64,000 nt of DNA, taken from contig NZ_JACJRG010000003.1 in NCBI RefSeq assembly GCF_014697125.1, forward strand, positions 186,001-250,000, written 5' to 3'. The notes below the pieces were generated by a model. The model had not been told where the DNA came from, did no database searches, and was given only the letters and a program-made list of their open reading frames with translations. Shown here one piece after another: positions 45,220 to 54,943 of the stretch (the stretch's first letter is position 1; every line of letters starts with the position of its first letter). The stretch comes from Anabaena minutissima FACHB-250. Its GTDB lineage: Bacteria > Cyanobacteriota > Cyanobacteriia > Cyanobacteriales > Nostocaceae. Both the position numbers and the translations under genes were made by a program.

Positions 45220-45358
45220 TTTTATTCCTTAACGCAAATTTTTCAAGACGGATTTGATAAATTAACTAACAAAATACATAGCATTTCCTAATCGTGTGAA
45301 GTATATCATAGCCCCCTGCCCGCAAGCGAGGAAGGGGTTGAGGGATGGGTTATTGTAC

Positions 45359-46204
45359 CTAATCAACAAAATTAGGTCTGGCTTGGTGGGTTGACTGTAA
45401 CTTTGCTGCTAAATTTGTCCAATTTTCCTGTTCAATTAAATTAATTAATTCATCAAGATTTTGGCGATATTGTTGCAATGAAACCAACAAAGCTTGGCGA
45501 TTATATTGCGCCATCATCACACCTAACTCTGGATTACCGCCACCGACACGGCTAGTATCTCGAAAACCAGAACTAGCTAGATTTTGGGCTAATTGTAAAA
45601 CTTCTGGGTCAGTTTCACTCATGCAACTGGCTATTAAAGAAGAACTGACCATCACAGGTAAATGGGAAATCCAACTGACGGCGCGGTCATGTTGCTCTGG
45701 CTGACAATGATAAATATTAGCACCGAGCGATCGCACAATTTCTTCGACAACGGCAACAGCATCAGCTGGTGTGTGCGGCTCTGGTGTTAATACATAGGGT
45801 CTACTAACAAACAAATTTCTCTCGGCCGCTTCAATCCCACTATCAGTAGTTCCCGCCATCGGATGACCACCAATAAAATTTGCCCACATAGGCGAAATCG
45901 CTTTGACTATTGGTGCTTTCACTGAACCCACATCAGTAATCACCGTAGTCGGAGATAAATGCTTAATTAACTGCTCAACTTGGGGAACAATAAGTCCGAT
46001 AGGGGTACAAATAAACACAACCTCTGCGGTTGCTAACAGGTTCATGTTGACAGATGCTGCATCGACGCTACCTAAAGCTACTGCTGTTTGACAAGTAGAT
46101 TCCTTGCGACTTACTCCTAAAACATGATGACCTTGCGATCGCAAATCATAACCCAATGAACCACCAATCAATCCCAGTCCTAAAATCCCAATTTTCATTT
46201 TCAA
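45359..46204 (-). CDS. tyrA: Prephenate/arogenate dehydrogenase
   Basis: A 281-residue NAD(P) enzyme of tyrosine (and tocopherol precursor) synthesis. GILGLGLIGGSLGYDLRSQG is the nucleotide-binding fold, TDVGSVKAPIV, FIGGHPMAGT (catalytic His) and DRAVSWISHLPVMVSSSL the conserved blocks. The length without a chorismate mutase or ACT domain matches the cyanobacterial TyrA, usually arogenate-specific. It is convergent with menD, with a GC-rich hairpin-like stretch (about 45311-45345) between them. Confidence 0.92.
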   Translation of the reverse strand: MKMKIGILGLGLIGGSLGYDLRSQGHHVLGVSRKESTCQTAVALGSVDAASVNMNLLATAEVVFICTPIGLIVPQVEQLIKHLSPTTVITDVGSVKAPIVKAISPMWANFIGGHPMAGTTDSGIEAAERNLFVSRPYVLTPEPHTPADAVAVVEEIVRSLGANIYHCQPEQHDRAVSWISHLPVMVSSSLIASCMSETDPEVLQLAQNLASSGFRDTSRVGGGNPELGVMMAQYNRQALLVSLQQYRQNLDELINLIEQENWTNLAAKLQSTHQARPNFVD

Positions 46205-46349
46205 TCTGCAAGCCTACTTTACAAAGTTACTGTGATTTGCAGCTAAATAGACCACACCTTGGGGGTTTGACCTTGCCAAATTCCCTTAACTTCGCGGGGT
46301 CAATCCAAAATTTAAAATCCGTCTTGAAAAGTTGAGCCACTGCGTTGGA

Positions 46350-46397
46350 CGGGTTTCCCGGCTTGTAGCAAGTGGCGTTCCTACGGTGGGAAACCCG
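46350..46397. repeat. Dispersed palindromic repeat
   Basis: CGGGTTTCCC (46350-46359) and GGGAAACCCG (46388-46397) form a perfect 10-base stem around a GTAGCAAGTGGCG-type centre, a familiar cyanobacterial intergenic repeat. It lies about 50 bases before the pentapeptide-repeat gene. Confidence 0.65.
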
Positions 46398-46449
46398 CCT
46401 ACAGAACTTTCCGCAAAATCCAAAATTGTTTGACTTAAGGGTAGCATCG

Positions 46450-48012
46450 ATGAATGTAGAGGAATTGCTGAAACAATACGCGGATGGAGTAATCAACTTT
46501 AGCGGTGTTGACCTCTCGGAAGCTAACCTGAGTGGTATTAAACTCAGTGGAGCAAATTTCAGTCAAGCAAATTTGAGTGTGGCTAATCTCAGTGGTGCAA
46601 ATCTCAGCGAAGCCAACTTGAGCCATGCCAAATTAAATGTAGCTAGACTTAGTGGTGTCAATCTCACAAGTGCTATCCTCAATCATTCCTGTCTAAATGT
46701 CGCTAATTTAATTCGTGCGGATCTTAGCCGCGCTCAATTGCGAGGAGCTTCACTAGTGCGTGCTGAATTGATTCGCGCCGAACTGAGCCGCGCTGATTTA
46801 TTTGAAGCTAACCTTAATGGTGCTGACTTACGTGAAGCAACACTCCGTCATGTTGACCTCCGCCACGCCAACCTAACGGGAGCGATCTTAAAAGGTAGTT
46901 CCTTGGCTGGAGCTAACTTAGAAATGGCTAACCTGAACGGTGCTGATTTGAGTCAAGCTGACTTAAGTAGTGCCAACTTGCGAGATGCTGAACTCAAACA
47001 GGTAAATTTAACTCGTGCTAATCTCAGTGGTGCAGATTTGAGTGGGGCTAACCTACGTTGGGCAGATTTAAATGGTGCTAATCTGAGTTGGGCAGATTTG
47101 AATGGGGCAAAATTGAGCGGTGCTAGTTTAGTGGGAGCAGACCTAAGTAATGCTAATTTAACCAATGCCAGTTTAGTCCATGCCAACTTAACTCAAGCCA
47201 AATTAATTAAAGCAGAATGGATCGGTGCGGATTTAACCAGTGCCATTCTCACAGGGGCAAAACTTTATTCTACATCCCGGTTTGGCTTGAAAACTGATGC
47301 TTTAATCTGTGAATGGGTGGATCTGAGTCCTGATGGCGATCGCTCCATTATTCAAAGATTCGATACGGAAACTGGACGAGATTTTTTTAACGAAACGCCC
47401 CCAACTATTTGTATTGTTATTGATGCCGCCTTAGAATCAGAAGCCAACTTTGCTTTAGCTGGGGCTTACTATCACATCGCTCAAGAATATAAACTGTGTC
47501 AACACCCCCCCAGTATCGAAGTTAGCCGTCGTCGTACAGTGCTAACCTTCCGAGTTGATAGCGACTCAGCTTTATTACCTACAGCTTGTATGGCGATTCT
47601 TCCCTTTAGGGATGCTGTCAATACTCAAAAAAACATTTACACAATGGTAGAAACGATAGTAAAAGAAGATATATCCCCCCTAGAGCTAAAAACACTCCAA
47701 CGGGTGAAGCAATTAACCACGCTGATAGAACAAGCCATAGCTCATGCACAAAAAATTAGACAAATTAAAAAAAATCTGGAGTTAGCAGCCAAAATTAATT
47801 TCTTTAAAGCCGCCAGCCAAACAATACTCACTAATACCAGTGGACAGACTTTGATAGTACATCACAACCCGAATTTCGGTAAACGGTTTGTAAGTGCTGG
47901 TGATCATGTTAACTTTTTAGGTGATTCACCAGATAACTCAGCTAAACCTACACTACCTGCATTAAATATAGTGATTGATTTTGTCAAAACTTTTCACTAC
48001 ATCAGTGAGTAA
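46450..48012 (+). CDS. Pentapeptide-repeat protein with C-terminal helical domain
   Basis: About 520 residues from ATG 46450 (MNVEELLKQYADGVINFSGV); an earlier in-frame start would run through a palindromic repeat and is rejected. Residues 15-285 are about 50 A(D/N)LxX pentapeptides (LSGANLSEANLSHAKL), which fold as a right-handed quadrilateral beta helix. The remaining 230 residues are different: a mixed domain with IVIDAALESEANFALAGAYY and a Lys-rich helix (EQAIAHAQKIRQIKKNLELA). Related cyanobacterial proteins include HetL and HglK, but this architecture does not match either clearly. Role unknown, perhaps a protein-protein scaffold. Confidence 0.85.
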   Translation: MNVEELLKQYADGVINFSGVDLSEANLSGIKLSGANFSQANLSVANLSGANLSEANLSHAKLNVARLSGVNLTSAILNHSCLNVANLIRADLSRAQLRGASLVRAELIRAELSRADLFEANLNGADLREATLRHVDLRHANLTGAILKGSSLAGANLEMANLNGADLSQADLSSANLRDAELKQVNLTRANLSGADLSGANLRWADLNGANLSWADLNGAKLSGASLVGADLSNANLTNASLVHANLTQAKLIKAEWIGADLTSAILTGAKLYSTSRFGLKTDALICEWVDLSPDGDRSIIQRFDTETGRDFFNETPPTICIVIDAALESEANFALAGAYYHIAQEYKLCQHPPSIEVSRRRTVLTFRVDSDSALLPTACMAILPFRDAVNTQKNIYTMVETIVKEDISPLELKTLQRVKQLTTLIEQAIAHAQKIRQIKKNLELAAKINFFKAASQTILTNTSGQTLIVHHNPNFGKRFVSAGDHVNFLGDSPDNSAKPTLPALNIVIDFVKTFHYISE

Positions 48013-48020
48013 GAGGGAAC

Positions 48021-48057
48021 AGGTGATAGGTGACAGGGGACAGGTGACAGGGGACAG
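48021..48057 (+). repeat. STRR-like GGTGACAG repeats
   Basis: Degenerate heptamers of GGTGACAG/GGGGACAG type follow the pentapeptide-repeat gene. The complementary form (CCTGTCACC) occurs at 48724-48765 after the next gene. Confidence 0.7.
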
Positions 48058-48129
48058 CAGAGGAAGAGTAGGAAAATCACTTTACCCCTGCACCCTTATT
48101 TGTGAAAATTCCTATGGGAGAAAGAATAG

Positions 48130-48717
48130 ATGTCGAATATCTTCAACAAAATGATGGGTCGGACTCGCTATGTGGTCTGTCGCTTATTTCTGCATTTAGC
48201 GGGGTCGGATGTCGCACCAATTTTGGGAGAATTAAATAGGATAGCTAGAGATGCGATCGCAGCCGAGGGCGATATGCAAGTTATGGGAGAGGGCTTAGTA
48301 GACCTGTGCGAAACTCTGGTGAGGTATGATGAATACTGGCTTTCTGCCTCTAATGAAGGTGATGTCTTCTGGAGTGAAGGCGAAGCAGGAGATTTCGTCA
48401 ATGACTTATTTAGCGATTCTGCGGAAAGATACGGTGCTGATTTAGAGTTGGATTCTGTTTCAGACCAGTCCCTAGCCCTCCCCGCCACACGCAACATTGT
48501 AGTGATGATCACAGTGGCTTTTGAAGGAGAAGTACCCGATTTAGAAACAGACTTAGCTAGTATTCAAGCATTGAAGGAAGGCTTGAAAGCCTTAATCAAT
48601 TTACATTACAACCACAAACTTAGGGCTGTCCAAGTACACTTCTCTCCAGCACGCTTAGGTGATGAACTAACTAATGATCAGCTCTTGCAATATTACCCAG
48701 AGTTGATACCTTTGTAA
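48130..48717 (+). CDS. DUF1517 family protein
   Basis: A 195-residue soluble protein. The C-terminal part NIVVMITVAFEGEVPDLETD, LKALINLHYNHKLRAVQVHF and the closing LTNDQLLQYYPELIPL are the DUF1517 signature, which occurs in cyanobacteria and plastids. Most relatives have an N-terminal membrane or Gly-rich region; this one is shorter and appears to lack it. Function unknown. STRR arrays in opposite orientation flank the gene. Confidence 0.75.
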   Translation: MSNIFNKMMGRTRYVVCRLFLHLAGSDVAPILGELNRIARDAIAAEGDMQVMGEGLVDLCETLVRYDEYWLSASNEGDVFWSEGEAGDFVNDLFSDSAERYGADLELDSVSDQSLALPATRNIVVMITVAFEGEVPDLETDLASIQALKEGLKALINLHYNHKLRAVQVHFSPARLGDELTNDQLLQYYPELIPL

Positions 48718-48723
48718 CCATTC

Positions 48724-48765
48724 CTGTCACCTATCACCCATCCCCTGTCACCTATCCCTGTCACC
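48724..48765 (-). repeat. STRR-like CCTGTCACC repeats
   Basis: Units of CCTGTCACCTATCACC type, reverse complement of the array at 48021-48057. Confidence 0.7.
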
Positions 48766-48821
48766 TTCTAACTCCAGTGATAACTTGTTAAGCTCAAAGA
48801 TAAGATAACAATTTCATGATT

Positions 48822-49670
48822 ATGTCCATACTACGCAAATTTACCGTTTTTCTTTTAGCCGTGAGTTTGTGCTTGACAACTGTTGCTTGTGGAGGAGGAA
48901 ACCAAACTACCTCTACAAATAGGAATGTCAGCCAAACTTCTGCTCCTACCAAATTGAGTGATGGTCAATACTCAGTCCAACAAGCTACTTATGATGATGG
49001 TTCTGGCGAGTACACTTTATTTTTACTCAATAGCACACCCCCGACTTTTGCAACTGAAAATTTGCAAATGGCCAGGCTAACCGATGATGAAATCAAAGAA
49101 GGGAAGAAAACCTATCTAAAGGTAGACAAGGGACAGCCAGTTTTATACTTGACAGAAGACTTTAAAATTGAGTATGTCCACAACGTCACCGAGACTAAAA
49201 CCAATCCTAATACTGGACAGCAAGAAACAGTTGTAGTCCGTCGAGAAAGTGGTTTTTGGGCCCCCTTTACTGGTGCGTTAGCTGGTCAAGCACTAGGTAG
49301 CCTGTTATTTAGACCCCAGTATTACGTCCCTCCTGTATATCAGCCCGGAGGATTAATCACTGGCTACGGCGGCTATGGTAGAACCTATGATCAAGCTGTT
49401 GACAGTTACCGGACTCGCTATAACTCAGCACCAGCAGCAGTCAGAAATCGCACTGCTTTTAGGACTACAGGGACAATTAGAAGGTCATCGGGTAATTCCA
49501 ATGTTCGTTCTACAACACGCACAACCCGCCCCTCTGGTTCTGGGTTTGGTAGCAGCACCTTAAGACCCTCTGGTAGATCGACTACCACCAGACGCAGCCC
49601 TAGCAGTAGTAGTTTTGGTAGCGGTCGTTCTTCCGCCCGTCGTTCAACTGGTTTTGGCAGAAGACGCTAA
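48822..49670 (+). CDS. Lipoprotein with Ser/Arg/Thr-rich tail
   Basis: A protein of about 282 residues. ATG 48822 or 48816 both fit. The signal LLAVSLCLTTVACGGG ends in a lipobox with Cys near 24. The middle is a hydrophilic domain with KTYLKVDKGQPVLYLTEDFK and a short hydrophobic GFWAPFTGALAGQALGSLLF stretch. The last 90 residues are low complexity, rich in Ser, Arg, Thr and Gly (TTRRSPSSSSFGSGRSSARR). It would sit on the outside of the inner membrane or on the outer membrane. I do not recognise a characterised homologue. Confidence 0.7.
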   Translation: MSILRKFTVFLLAVSLCLTTVACGGGNQTTSTNRNVSQTSAPTKLSDGQYSVQQATYDDGSGEYTLFLLNSTPPTFATENLQMARLTDDEIKEGKKTYLKVDKGQPVLYLTEDFKIEYVHNVTETKTNPNTGQQETVVVRRESGFWAPFTGALAGQALGSLLFRPQYYVPPVYQPGGLITGYGGYGRTYDQAVDSYRTRYNSAPAAVRNRTAFRTTGTIRRSSGNSNVRSTTRTTRPSGSGFGSSTLRPSGRSTTTRRSPSSSSFGSGRSSARRSTGFGRRR

Positions 49671-49849
49671 TCAACTCACAATTTCATCGAGTTGCAGTTT
49701 AAGTTAGTAACTTAAGTAGGGAGTAGGGATGAGGATAATTTCTCATCCCTACTTTCTTTATTTCAATACCTTTCTTTGCCAAAAATTTTCCGTAATCGCT
49801 TAACATTGAGCAGTATTTATTTACTATTCGCATATCTTCCTACCAGTGA

Positions 49850-51238
49850 ATGCTGCTTACCATCACGACGACTTACTCCCCAGCTACGGAGTTAGGCTAC
49901 TTACTACATAAACACCCAGATCGTTGTCAGTCCTTTGCTCTCAGTTTTGGACAAGCGCACGTTTTTTACCCGGAAGCAAATGACGATCGCTGTACAGTCG
50001 CGCTGTTGTTGGATGTTGACCCGGTAAAATTGGTACGGGGAAGGAGTAAAAGCCTAGAACAATATGTGAACGATCGCCCTTATGTGGCATCATCATTTAT
50101 GAGTGTTGCGATCGCACAAGTTTTCAGCACTGCTTTAAACGGACGCAGTAAAGATAAGCCAGAATTAGCTCAAACGCCTCTACCTCTAGTGGCGAAATTA
50201 TCTGTATTACCCTGTCGTGGTGGTGAAGGTTTCCTGCGGCAATTATTTGAGCCGTTGGGTTACACTGTGAAAGCCACAGGTCATATTTTAGATGAAACCT
50301 TCCCAGAGTGGGGAGAGAGTAAGTATTTCACTGTCGAATTGCAAAACACCGTCACTGTTAGCGATTTGTTAAGTCATCTCTATGTTTTAATTCCCGTACT
50401 GGATGACGACAAACACTACTGGGTAAATGATGAAGAAATTGACAAGTTACTACGTCATGGTGAGGGTTGGTTATCGCAACATCCAGCCAAAGAACAAATT
50501 ACTCGCCGTTACCTTAAACACCAGCACCGTCTGACGCGTCAGGCTTTAGCGCAGTTGGTAGAGGAAGATAATCCTGACCCTGATAGTACAGAAGAAACTC
50601 ACGCCGAGGAAGAAGCGGCTGTAGAAAAGCCCATTAGCTTAAATCAGCAGCGCATGAATGCGGTAATGACTGCTTTAAAAACAAGTAATGCTAGGCGCGT
50701 GATTGATTTAGGTTGTGGACAGGGAACTTTATTAAAAATGCTCATCAAAGATAGCTTTTTTGAGCAAGTTACAGGTGTAGATGTTTCCTATAGGTCGTTA
50801 GAAATTGCTCAAGAAAGATTAGACCGCTTGCGTCTTCTCCGCAATCAATGGGAACGATTACAACTAATTCAAGGCGCACTTACCTATCAAGATAAACGTC
50901 TCCAAGGTTACGATGCTGCTACTGTAATTGAGGTGATAGAGCATCTAGATTTACCGCGTTTAGGGTCATTTGAGCGTGTTTTGTTTGAGTTTGCTAAACC
51001 AAAAACAGTGATAGTCACAACACCGAATATTGAATATAACGTTAAGTTTGAAAATCTGCCGGCGGGTAAACTACGACATAAAGACCATAGGTTTGAATGG
51101 ACGCGATCGCAATTTCAAATATGGGCAAATAAAATTACAGAAAAATTTAGTTACGCTGTAAAATTTCAATCTATTGGGGAGGAAGATTCAGCAGTCGGTT
51201 CACCTACGCAAATGGCACTGTTTAGCCTGAATAATTAA
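49850..51238 (+). CDS. hen1: 3'-terminal RNA ribose 2'-O-methyltransferase Hen1
   Basis: A 462-residue bacterial Hen1. The N-terminal half (1-250; TTTYSPATELGYLLHKHPDR, ERSKSL-type loops, LPCRGGEGFLRQLFEPLGY) is the part known to bind Pnkp and activate its ligase. The C-terminal half is a SAM methyltransferase: RVIDLGCGQGTLLKMLIKD, the metal-binding EVIEHLD, and NIEYNVKF with RHKDHRFEW. In Anabaena variabilis Hen1 methylates the 2'-OH at the 3' end of cut tRNA before Pnkp seals it, blocking a second cut. The pnkp gene lies 1.1 kb downstream, with a channel gene between. Confidence 0.93.
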   Translation: MLLTITTTYSPATELGYLLHKHPDRCQSFALSFGQAHVFYPEANDDRCTVALLLDVDPVKLVRGRSKSLEQYVNDRPYVASSFMSVAIAQVFSTALNGRSKDKPELAQTPLPLVAKLSVLPCRGGEGFLRQLFEPLGYTVKATGHILDETFPEWGESKYFTVELQNTVTVSDLLSHLYVLIPVLDDDKHYWVNDEEIDKLLRHGEGWLSQHPAKEQITRRYLKHQHRLTRQALAQLVEEDNPDPDSTEETHAEEEAAVEKPISLNQQRMNAVMTALKTSNARRVIDLGCGQGTLLKMLIKDSFFEQVTGVDVSYRSLEIAQERLDRLRLLRNQWERLQLIQGALTYQDKRLQGYDAATVIEVIEHLDLPRLGSFERVLFEFAKPKTVIVTTPNIEYNVKFENLPAGKLRHKDHRFEWTRSQFQIWANKITEKFSYAVKFQSIGEEDSAVGSPTQMALFSLNN

Positions 51239-51410
51239 CCTCAGATGTTCAAAATCATGCCTTCTGATTGGTGTCATTGACCAATGGTTTAATTAAATTA
51301 AATATTAAAAGTGATATGTTGCTGACTTTATTTAGATTAGTCAATTCAAATCACAAAAACTTTTTCAGAAAGTGTTGCTAAAGTTTGAGCCAAAGTTATT
51401 CAAAAAAACT

Positions 51411-52244
51411 ATGAATGAACCTAACTTTTCTCGAAAACAAGCCCTAGAAGCACAACGCAGCGAGATTTTACAACAGCTAGAAGAGTGGCTAGAAATCCCA
51501 ATGCTAATTCTGGCATTTGCTTGGTTAGCACTTTTTATAATTGAACTGATTTGGGGTTTAAATCCTCTACTGGATGTGATTGGTATCACTATTTGGATAA
51601 TTTTCATTCTAGATTTTGCCGTGAAACTAATCTTTGCTCCACGTAAACTTTCTTATATCAAAAGCAATTGGTTAACCGCTATCTCTTTAATGATACCCGC
51701 CTTGCGTACCTTTCGCATTGTAACAGTAGTGCGATCGCTAGCATCAGTCAGAGCCATCAGAGGATTACAACTGTTACGAGTGATGACGCGCACCAATAGA
51801 GGAATGCGGGCTTTAGGCGCAACTGTTCAGCGTCGAGGTTTTGGTTATGTACTATCACTAACAGCCATTGTCACCTTAGTAGGCGCAGCTGGAATGTATG
51901 CGTTTGAAAGTGATTTACCCAATGAATCTGGGTTGAATAACTATGCTAATGCGCTGTGGTGGACAGCAATGCTAATCACCACAATGGGTTCTGAATATTG
52001 GCCTAAAACCCCTGAAGGTAGATTGCTGTGCTTTTTCTTAGCAGTATATGCGTTCGCTGTGTTTGGCTACGTCACCGCAACCCTTGCAACCTTCTTTATA
52101 GGTCAAGACGCAGATGATGATCAAGCAGAATTAGCAGGTGCAAAATCGATTACCGCACTTCAAGCGGAAATAGCAGCCTTGCGAGCTGATATTCAAGCAT
52201 TATTGCCGCAAAATCCCAATCCAGAAAAAGATTGCAGAGATTAA
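51411..52244 (+). CDS. Voltage-gated-type ion channel with unusual filter
   Basis: About 277 residues from ATG 51411 (a GTG at 51372 is an in-frame alternative). Hydrophobic segments near 30-50 and 55-75 are followed by an S4-like run of regularly spaced basics (RTFRIVTVVRSLASVRAIRG), then S5, a pore loop and S6 (FFLAVYAFAVFGYVTATLAT). The pore loop reads ALWWTAMLITTMGSEYWPKT, so the filter is TTMGSE instead of TVGYGD. A cytoplasmic helix (ITALQAEIAALRADIQALL) could form a coiled coil for tetramer assembly. Ion specificity cannot be assigned. It separates hen1 from pnkp in the same direction. Confidence 0.85.
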   Translation: MNEPNFSRKQALEAQRSEILQQLEEWLEIPMLILAFAWLALFIIELIWGLNPLLDVIGITIWIIFILDFAVKLIFAPRKLSYIKSNWLTAISLMIPALRTFRIVTVVRSLASVRAIRGLQLLRVMTRTNRGMRALGATVQRRGFGYVLSLTAIVTLVGAAGMYAFESDLPNESGLNNYANALWWTAMLITTMGSEYWPKTPEGRLLCFFLAVYAFAVFGYVTATLATFFIGQDADDDQAELAGAKSITALQAEIAALRADIQALLPQNPNPEKDCRD

Positions 52245-52320
52245 AACAGATAACTCTTTGCACCTCTGCGCCTCTGCGTGAATAAATTACCTACCAACTC
52301 AATAACGCCCAATCACATAA

Positions 52321-54942
52321 ATGAACATCACCATCCCCGAATTATCCTTAGTTGTCCTCATTGGTGCTTCCGGTGCAGGTAAATCAACCTTTGCTCGTAA
52401 CCACTTTCAACCCTTTGAAGTCTTATCCTCAGATTTTTGTCGGGGGTTAGTTTCTAATGATGAAAATAGCCAACCTGCTTCCGGGGATGCTTTTGATGTT
52501 CTGCACTACATCGCAGCCAAGCGACTCGCAGCAGGTAAACTAACGGTGATAGATGCTACCAACGTACAGCCAGAAGACCGCAAAAACTTGCTGCAAATGG
52601 CAAAACAGTATCATTGCTTTGCAGTTGCCATAGTTTTTGACTTACCAGAAGAATTATGTCATGAAAGAAATCAGCAGAGAAGCGATGTCTACGACGGGCT
52701 ACGCCTACGCAATTTCGGTTTCCATGTCGTGCGTCGTCACACCCAAATGTTACGGCGTTCCCTGCACGGTTTAGAAAAGGAAGGTTTCCGCTACGTCTAC
52801 ACCCTCAAGTCTGTTGAGGAAATCACATCTGTAGAAATTGAACGTCAACCCCTCTGGAACAATAAAAAACATGAACACGGCCCCTTTGATATCATCGGTG
52901 ACATTCACGGCTGCTGTGATGAATTAGAGGTGTTACTGCAACAGTTAGGCTACGTGAGAGAAGAGGGGAATCAGGAAGAAGTTTCTACATTGTCGCCCTC
53001 ATCTCTCTGGAACTCTCCCACCTACTACCACCCAGAAGGACGTAAAGTTGTGTTTCTTGGTGATTTAGTAGACCGTGGCCCCCGCATTCTAGATACAGTC
53101 AAGCTAGCACGAAATATGGTTGCTGCTGGGACAGCTTTTTGTGTTTGTGGTAATCATGAACACAAGTTTTTGCGGAAATTGCGGGGTAAAAATGTCCGGG
53201 TAACTCATGGTTTACAGCAAAGCATTGATGAAATGGAAGCTTTACCGGATGCAGTACGTAAACTTTACAGCCAAGAACTCGCAGAATTTTTAGACTCCCT
53301 CATTAGTCATTACGTGCTAGATGATGGACGCTTAGTAGTGGCTCACGCAGGGTTGAAAGCGGAAATGCAAGGACGTGGTTCTGGTGCGGTGCGAGAGTTT
53401 GCTATGTATGGTGAAACTACAGGTGAGATTGATGAGTTTGGTTTACCTGTGCGTTACAACTGGGCGGGAGATTATCGAGGTGAGGCGTTGGTTGTCTACG
53501 GACATACCCCTGTACCGGAAGCGGAATGGTTGAATAACACTATCGATATTGATACAGGTTGTGTGTATGGTGGTAAACTTACAGCCCTGCGTTATCCCGA
53601 AAAAGAACTGGTGAGCGTACCGGCGGCTCGTGTTTACCGCGAACCGGTTAAACCCTTGGGAGATAACAACATTACCCGTACAGCCCAACAAGAACTAGAC
53701 GATGTCCTCAATATTGAGGATGTTTTGGGTAAGCGCATCATCAACACCAAACTCCAGCCAAATATTACCATTCGAGAAGAAAATGCGATCGCCGCTTTAG
53801 AAATTATGAGTCGGTTTGCAGCTAACCCCAAATGGCTGATTTATCTACCTCCTACCATGTCCCCTGTCGAGACATCCTCAACATCGGGATATTTGGAACA
53901 CCCAACCCAAGCCTTCGCCTACTACCAAAACCAAGGAATTACAGAAGTAGTCTGTGAAGAAAAACACATGGGTTCACGGGCGGTTGTGGTGATTTGTCGC
54001 GATGTCGCCGCCGCCGAAACCAGATTTGGTGTAGTAGATGAAGGTATCGGGATTTGCTACACCCGCACAGGGAGACGCTTTTTTGATGACCCAGCATTAG
54101 AAGCGCAAGTCTTAACGCGGTTAAATGCGGCTCTGACTCAAAGCAACTTTTGGGAAGAATTTAATACAGACTGGGTATGTTTAGACTGTGAACTGATGCC
54201 TTGGTCAGCTAAGGCGCAAGCTTTGCTAAGAGGTCAATATGCACCCGTGGGAGTTTCATCAAACTTAGCTTTAAATGATGCTGTAACTTTATTAAAACAG
54301 GCAAGGGTGCGGGGTGTTGATGTCGCCACTCAACTAACTCACTACCAACAACGCGCCCAAATGGCGAGTCAGTACGTCACCGCTTACCGTCGCTACTGCT
54401 GGAAAGTCAACGATATTGCCGACTTGAAACTTGCGCCCTTCCACATCCTAGCCACCGAGGGAACAGTCCACACCGACAAAAATCATCTTTGGCACATGGA
54501 ACAAGTAGCCAAAATTGCTCACTCAGACCCCGCATTACTCTTAGCAACTGCGTACAAAGTGATCGATTTAACCGACCCCAGCAGCCAAGCTGAGGGCGTG
54601 CATTGGTGGTCAGAAATGACTCAATCCGGCGGTGAGGGTATGGTAGTTAAACCTATGCAATTCATCGTCAAAGGTAGTCGAGGTATTGTACAACCTGCGG
54701 TGAAATGTCGTGGACAGGAATATCTCAGAATTATCTACGGCCCTGAATATTCAGCCCTAGAGAATTTGCAACGTCTACGCCAACGGGGTTTATCCCTCAA
54801 GCGTTCCCTAGCCATGCGTGAATTTGCCTTGGGTGTAGAAGCCTTAGAGCGATTTGTTACCCATACACCCTTACGCCGTGTACATGAATGCGTCTTTGGC
54901 ATTCTCGCCTTAGAGAGCGAACCAATTGACCCACGACTGTAA
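52321..54942 (+). CDS. pnkp: Polynucleotide kinase-phosphatase-ligase Pnkp
   Basis: An 873-residue trifunctional RNA-repair enzyme. Kinase domain at the N-terminus (VVLIGASGAGKSTFARNHF, P-loop 15-23) phosphorylates 5'-OH ends. A binuclear metallophosphatase (FDIIGDIHGC near 192, FLGDLVDRGP, CGNHEHK, VYGHTP) removes 2',3'-cyclic phosphate. The ligase/adenylyltransferase at the C-terminus has the nucleotidyl Lys548 in EEKHMGSRAVV, plus GGEGMVVKP further on. Anabaena Pnkp alone forms adenylate but needs Hen1 for sealing. All catalytic motifs appear intact and the length matches known enzymes. The last codons run straight into a minisatellite. Confidence 0.95.
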   Translation: MNITIPELSLVVLIGASGAGKSTFARNHFQPFEVLSSDFCRGLVSNDENSQPASGDAFDVLHYIAAKRLAAGKLTVIDATNVQPEDRKNLLQMAKQYHCFAVAIVFDLPEELCHERNQQRSDVYDGLRLRNFGFHVVRRHTQMLRRSLHGLEKEGFRYVYTLKSVEEITSVEIERQPLWNNKKHEHGPFDIIGDIHGCCDELEVLLQQLGYVREEGNQEEVSTLSPSSLWNSPTYYHPEGRKVVFLGDLVDRGPRILDTVKLARNMVAAGTAFCVCGNHEHKFLRKLRGKNVRVTHGLQQSIDEMEALPDAVRKLYSQELAEFLDSLISHYVLDDGRLVVAHAGLKAEMQGRGSGAVREFAMYGETTGEIDEFGLPVRYNWAGDYRGEALVVYGHTPVPEAEWLNNTIDIDTGCVYGGKLTALRYPEKELVSVPAARVYREPVKPLGDNNITRTAQQELDDVLNIEDVLGKRIINTKLQPNITIREENAIAALEIMSRFAANPKWLIYLPPTMSPVETSSTSGYLEHPTQAFAYYQNQGITEVVCEEKHMGSRAVVVICRDVAAAETRFGVVDEGIGICYTRTGRRFFDDPALEAQVLTRLNAALTQSNFWEEFNTDWVCLDCELMPWSAKAQALLRGQYAPVGVSSNLALNDAVTLLKQARVRGVDVATQLTHYQQRAQMASQYVTAYRRYCWKVNDIADLKLAPFHILATEGTVHTDKNHLWHMEQVAKIAHSDPALLLATAYKVIDLTDPSSQAEGVHWWSEMTQSGGEGMVVKPMQFIVKGSRGIVQPAVKCRGQEYLRIIYGPEYSALENLQRLRQRGLSLKRSLAMREFALGVEALERFVTHTPLRRVHECVFGILALESEPIDPRL

Positions 54943-54943
54943 A

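Noticed and set aside
46350..46397. Terminator between tyrA and the pentapeptide-repeat gene
   Set aside because: Both neighbouring genes start on this side (divergent), so no transcript should end here; the dispersed-repeat explanation is better.
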